This document shows, piece after piece, positions 61,788 through 64,000 of a stretch of DNA of 64,000 nucleotides. Positions within the stretch are counted from its first letter, which is position 1; each line of letters opens with the position of its first letter. This stretch comes from Centipeda noxia ATCC 43541 (GTDB taxonomy: Bacteria > Bacillota > Negativicutes > Selenomonadales > Selenomonadaceae). The stretch spans positions 94,349 through 158,348 of the forward strand of contig NZ_GG749281.1 in assembly GCF_000160555.1 (NCBI RefSeq), read 5' to 3'. The translations under genes were made by a program, and so were the position numbers. The notes beneath the pieces are model-generated. The model was given only the letters and a program-made list of their open reading frames with translations. It made no database searches and was not told the origin of the DNA.

Positions 61788-62966
61788 ATGTCCATCAGAA
61801 AGATTCTCGCAGTGACCGTCTGCGCTCTTCTCCTCGCTGCGGCAACGGTCTCGGCACAGGAAAAGACAGAGACCAACCCGTGGGCAGCAGCTCTGCAGGC
61901 AACGACACTGGAGGGATTCGGCGCACGCCTCACCATCGATCTGCCGCCGCTGGAATACTGCCAGCTGGGACGTTTTTCGACGAAACCGGAGGGAAACGAT
62001 TTTGGATTTGTCGGAAACACATTCTCGTCAGGGGATCGTGATGCCCTCTACATTGGAATCTCCTGGGAAGAAAATGCCGCCTTTTCCAAGGACGGCGATA
62101 CGATAAATCAGCTCTCCGACTATGCGCACAATTTTATTTCCACCATCCCCGCATCCGATTCCGCCCCCCGCATCATCCGCGAATATTTGCTCACGCGGGA
62201 CAAACATCCTGCATGGATGATCAGCCTCTCCTATAACGGGGGTGCTGCACGGCGTGACTTTCTCTTCATTGCCGACGAGGGGAGGATCTGGCGCATCAGT
62301 ATATTGTGCCACGCCCCGAGCGCACAGCAGGAAAGGCGTATCGACACGATACTGACCTCTGTCAAACTCAGCTCTGCCGAGGCGACAGTGCCTCGCGTTC
62401 ACATGGACGGCATACAGCCCATCGAGTTCACAAAGAGAGCCGCTGAGAACAGCGATGCATCTTCCCCCGCGCTCAGCACGACAACACTCCGCGACCGCGG
62501 CAGCGCTCTCACAATGCAGCTGCCAACCTCTGGGGTGCCGTTTTCCGTCGACACCTCGCGCACGGAGGGCACATTCTTCACCAGCAACCGATTCTCACAC
62601 GATGACACGCCTCTTGCCCTGTCCGCCGTGCTGATCCATACGCCCGATACAGACGCAGGGCAAACGAGCGGATCCATGGAGGAGCGTCTGAACGAACAAA
62701 CGACGCTGCTGACCCAAGGCATCCTGACCTCCCCGCAGGGAAGCGAGAAAAAGATCCTCCGCGACGACGTCCAATCCCAAAACGGCTGCCCTGCACAGCG
62801 GCTGACCGTGCAGGCGCACTATCAAGGTCAAAACATCATCACCGAGATCCTGCTCATCCGCGGCAAGACAGATACATGGATCGCCGAGCTGACCTTTTAT
62901 GCAGAGGACACTGTACTGGCGGAGCTTGTTCCCGTTCTCTTATCCTCCATAAAAATCGGCGCATAG
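61788..62966 (+). CDS. Secreted two-domain protein, paralogue family member 2
   Basis: This 392-residue protein has a signal peptide (MSIRKILAVTVCALLLAAAT, cleavage near SAQ). Residues about 35-200 are a separate beta-rich domain; residues about 235-390 repeat the family domain with RDRGSALTMQLP, SHDDTPLALSAVLIH and QNGCPAQRLTVQ. It is thus longer than its paralogues by one extra domain. AAGGTGG precedes the ATG. Confidence 0.72.
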   Translation: MSIRKILAVTVCALLLAAATVSAQEKTETNPWAAALQATTLEGFGARLTIDLPPLEYCQLGRFSTKPEGNDFGFVGNTFSSGDRDALYIGISWEENAAFSKDGDTINQLSDYAHNFISTIPASDSAPRIIREYLLTRDKHPAWMISLSYNGGAARRDFLFIADEGRIWRISILCHAPSAQQERRIDTILTSVKLSSAEATVPRVHMDGIQPIEFTKRAAENSDASSPALSTTTLRDRGSALTMQLPTSGVPFSVDTSRTEGTFFTSNRFSHDDTPLALSAVLIHTPDTDAGQTSGSMEERLNEQTTLLTQGILTSPQGSEKKILRDDVQSQNGCPAQRLTVQAHYQGQNIITEILLIRGKTDTWIAELTFYAEDTVLAELVPVLLSSIKIGA

Positions 62967-63154
62967 GAACCTGCCAAGAAAATCACAGATACATTTAGGC
63001 AGCCGCCCTTGACACATTTTTCCATGCTTCGACGGAAAATTCTCCACACAGCCCTTGTTGTGCGTCTCTCTTTTCACCTCATGCGGACGAAAACGTCTGC
63101 GCCGATCAACCGACTCCATTTCAGCTGCGTTTCGTTAGAGAAAGGAATTCGTTA

Positions 63155-63811
63155 ATGCTCCGACAAATGATACCGCTGTGTCTTACGTTCCTATGTTTTT
63201 TTGTCTGCGCACCGGTGGATGCGGAAATCCAGTCATACGCCAGTGCAGAGGAAACGCCGGAGGAGGTACGTCATCTCCCTGCGCCGACCATCCCCGTTAT
63301 GTCCGTCAAAATCGGCGAATTCCACGACCGCGGCTCTGTCCTAACGATGGACATCCCCTCGACGAATACACCGTTCGTCCAACAGCATCTTCGCAACGGC
63401 GACACCGTCTTTATCAACAATCAATTCGCGAACTACTACAAAACGCCTCTGGCGTTGGCCATGTTACTCACCCACTTCTTTCCTGCGTCAGACGCGGCCT
63501 CAAAAACGGCGGACCAATGCTTGGACGAAATAGCTGCGGGATTTCTCGACAGCATCATGACATCTGCAAAGCTGCAAGAGAAGGAACTACAGCGCAATGA
63601 ATCCCTGCAGCAAAACGGTTCTCCGGCACGACGACTAACGATACGATCATTGGTAAACGGACGGGAAATCATCACAGACACCCTGTTTCTTTCCTTCAAA
63701 GACGACATATGGAGCATCCAGCTGATGTACGACACCAGTGATCCGATCATCCCCTACCACGCAGACAGTCTTCTATCTACCGTAACGATCAGCAAAAGCG
63801 AAGAAAAATAA
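63155..63811 (+). CDS. Secreted protein, paralogue family member 3
   Basis: This 218-residue protein has a signal peptide (MLRQMIPLCLTFLCFFVC, cleavage near VDA) and the family pattern DRGSVLTMDIPS, TPLALAMLLTH and QNGSPARRLTIRS. It is the same length as member 1. AAAGGAA precedes the ATG. Confidence 0.7.
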   Translation: MLRQMIPLCLTFLCFFVCAPVDAEIQSYASAEETPEEVRHLPAPTIPVMSVKIGEFHDRGSVLTMDIPSTNTPFVQQHLRNGDTVFINNQFANYYKTPLALAMLLTHFFPASDAASKTADQCLDEIAAGFLDSIMTSAKLQEKELQRNESLQQNGSPARRLTIRSLVNGREIITDTLFLSFKDDIWSIQLMYDTSDPIIPYHADSLLSTVTISKSEEK

Positions 63812-63873
63812 TATCCACATCCGCGCGCTGTTCCTATCGGATGCAGTACGCATATGCAAAGGAGGTCGTTCCC

Positions 63874-64000
63874 ATGTTCAGCCGAAAATTTCTTGTACAC
63901 ATTCTGATCCTCATGCTCTTTCTGCTTGCCGGAACGGCACACGCAGAGGTCGCGGTCAATCCGCTCCTGCTTGAGCTGCGCGCGTCAACGTTCACGGACC
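63874..64000 (+). CDS. Secreted protein, paralogue family member 4 (cut by window end)
   Basis: The first 42 codons give a signal peptide (MFSRKFLVHILILMLFLLAG, cleavage near AHA) and EVAVNPLLLELRASTFTD. The beginning resembles the N-terminus of the two-domain member at 61788 (ETNPWAAALQATTLEG). GGAGG precedes the ATG. The gene continues beyond the window. Confidence 0.6.
   Translation, partial: MFSRKFLVHILILMLFLLAGTAHAEVAVNPLLLELRASTFTD

Overview
The window is high-GC bacterial DNA and most likely comes from a diderm Firmicute of the class Negativicutes (Selenomonas or a close relative). The evidence is the mix of Firmicute signals (AGGAGG ribosome sites, TTGACA/TATAAT promoters, hairpin-plus-T-run terminators, HPr/EI genes, a TPP riboswitch, a type III-A CRISPR locus) with a TonB-dependent outer-membrane receptor. 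Everything here is read from sequence alone; no database search was run.

Layout. 1-2.5 kb: gamma subunit of a 2-oxoacid:ferredoxin oxidoreductase, a RelB/YafQ-type toxin-antitoxin pair, and L-lactate dehydrogenase behind a structured leader with an intrinsic terminator. 2.6-3.0 kb: a compact type I toxin-antitoxin unit (22-residue membrane peptide plus antisense RNA). 3-8.7 kb: futalosine menaquinone genes (phosphorylase, MqnC, MqnE and a second MqnE) around a TPR protein. 8.8-9.4 kb: a roughly 540-nt noncoding transcript with its own promoter and terminator that I cannot assign. 9.4-14.3 kb: flavin oxidoreductase, OPT transporter, a small secreted protein and an M48 protease. 14.3-24.7 kb: a complete type III-A CRISPR-Cas locus, all on the minus strand (csm1-csm2-csm3-csm4-csm5-cas6-csm6, leader, 13-repeat array, cas1, cas2); cas1 is frameshifted and Csm1 has lost its HD nuclease motif. 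24.8-26.3 kb: an AT-rich pectate lyase whose 3' end lies inside a MITE-like element. 26.3-29.9 kb: thiamine salvage operon (cytX-thiM-thiD-thiW) under a TPP riboswitch, with thiW broken by one stop codon.

30-40 kb is housekeeping: PRC-barrel and TPR proteins, ptsH-ptsI, ferredoxin, sucCD, two poorly known proteins and class I aldolase. 40-46.8 kb is accessory: an AT-rich gene with a predicted nuclease-like N-terminus, two gene remnants, an ADP-ribosylglycohydrolase/permease/PfkB kinase operon, a zeta-like kinase pair and a second MITE copy flanked by TTAA. 46.8-54 kb: DNA alkyltransferase, thioesterase, two tandem DXS-like synthases that both start with TTG, tRNA-Ala(CGC), a flavin-binding protein and an aldehyde dehydrogenase. 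54-64 kb: a secreted protein, an ABC iron/cofactor importer with its TonB receptor, a second toxin-like small peptide, a sirtuin, and a tandem family of secreted paralogues running off the window end.

The most unusual items are the large unassigned noncoding RNA, the type I toxin locus, the MITE family that supplies a gene's stop codon, and the partly decayed CRISPR system that should still make cyclic oligoadenylate and activate Csm6.
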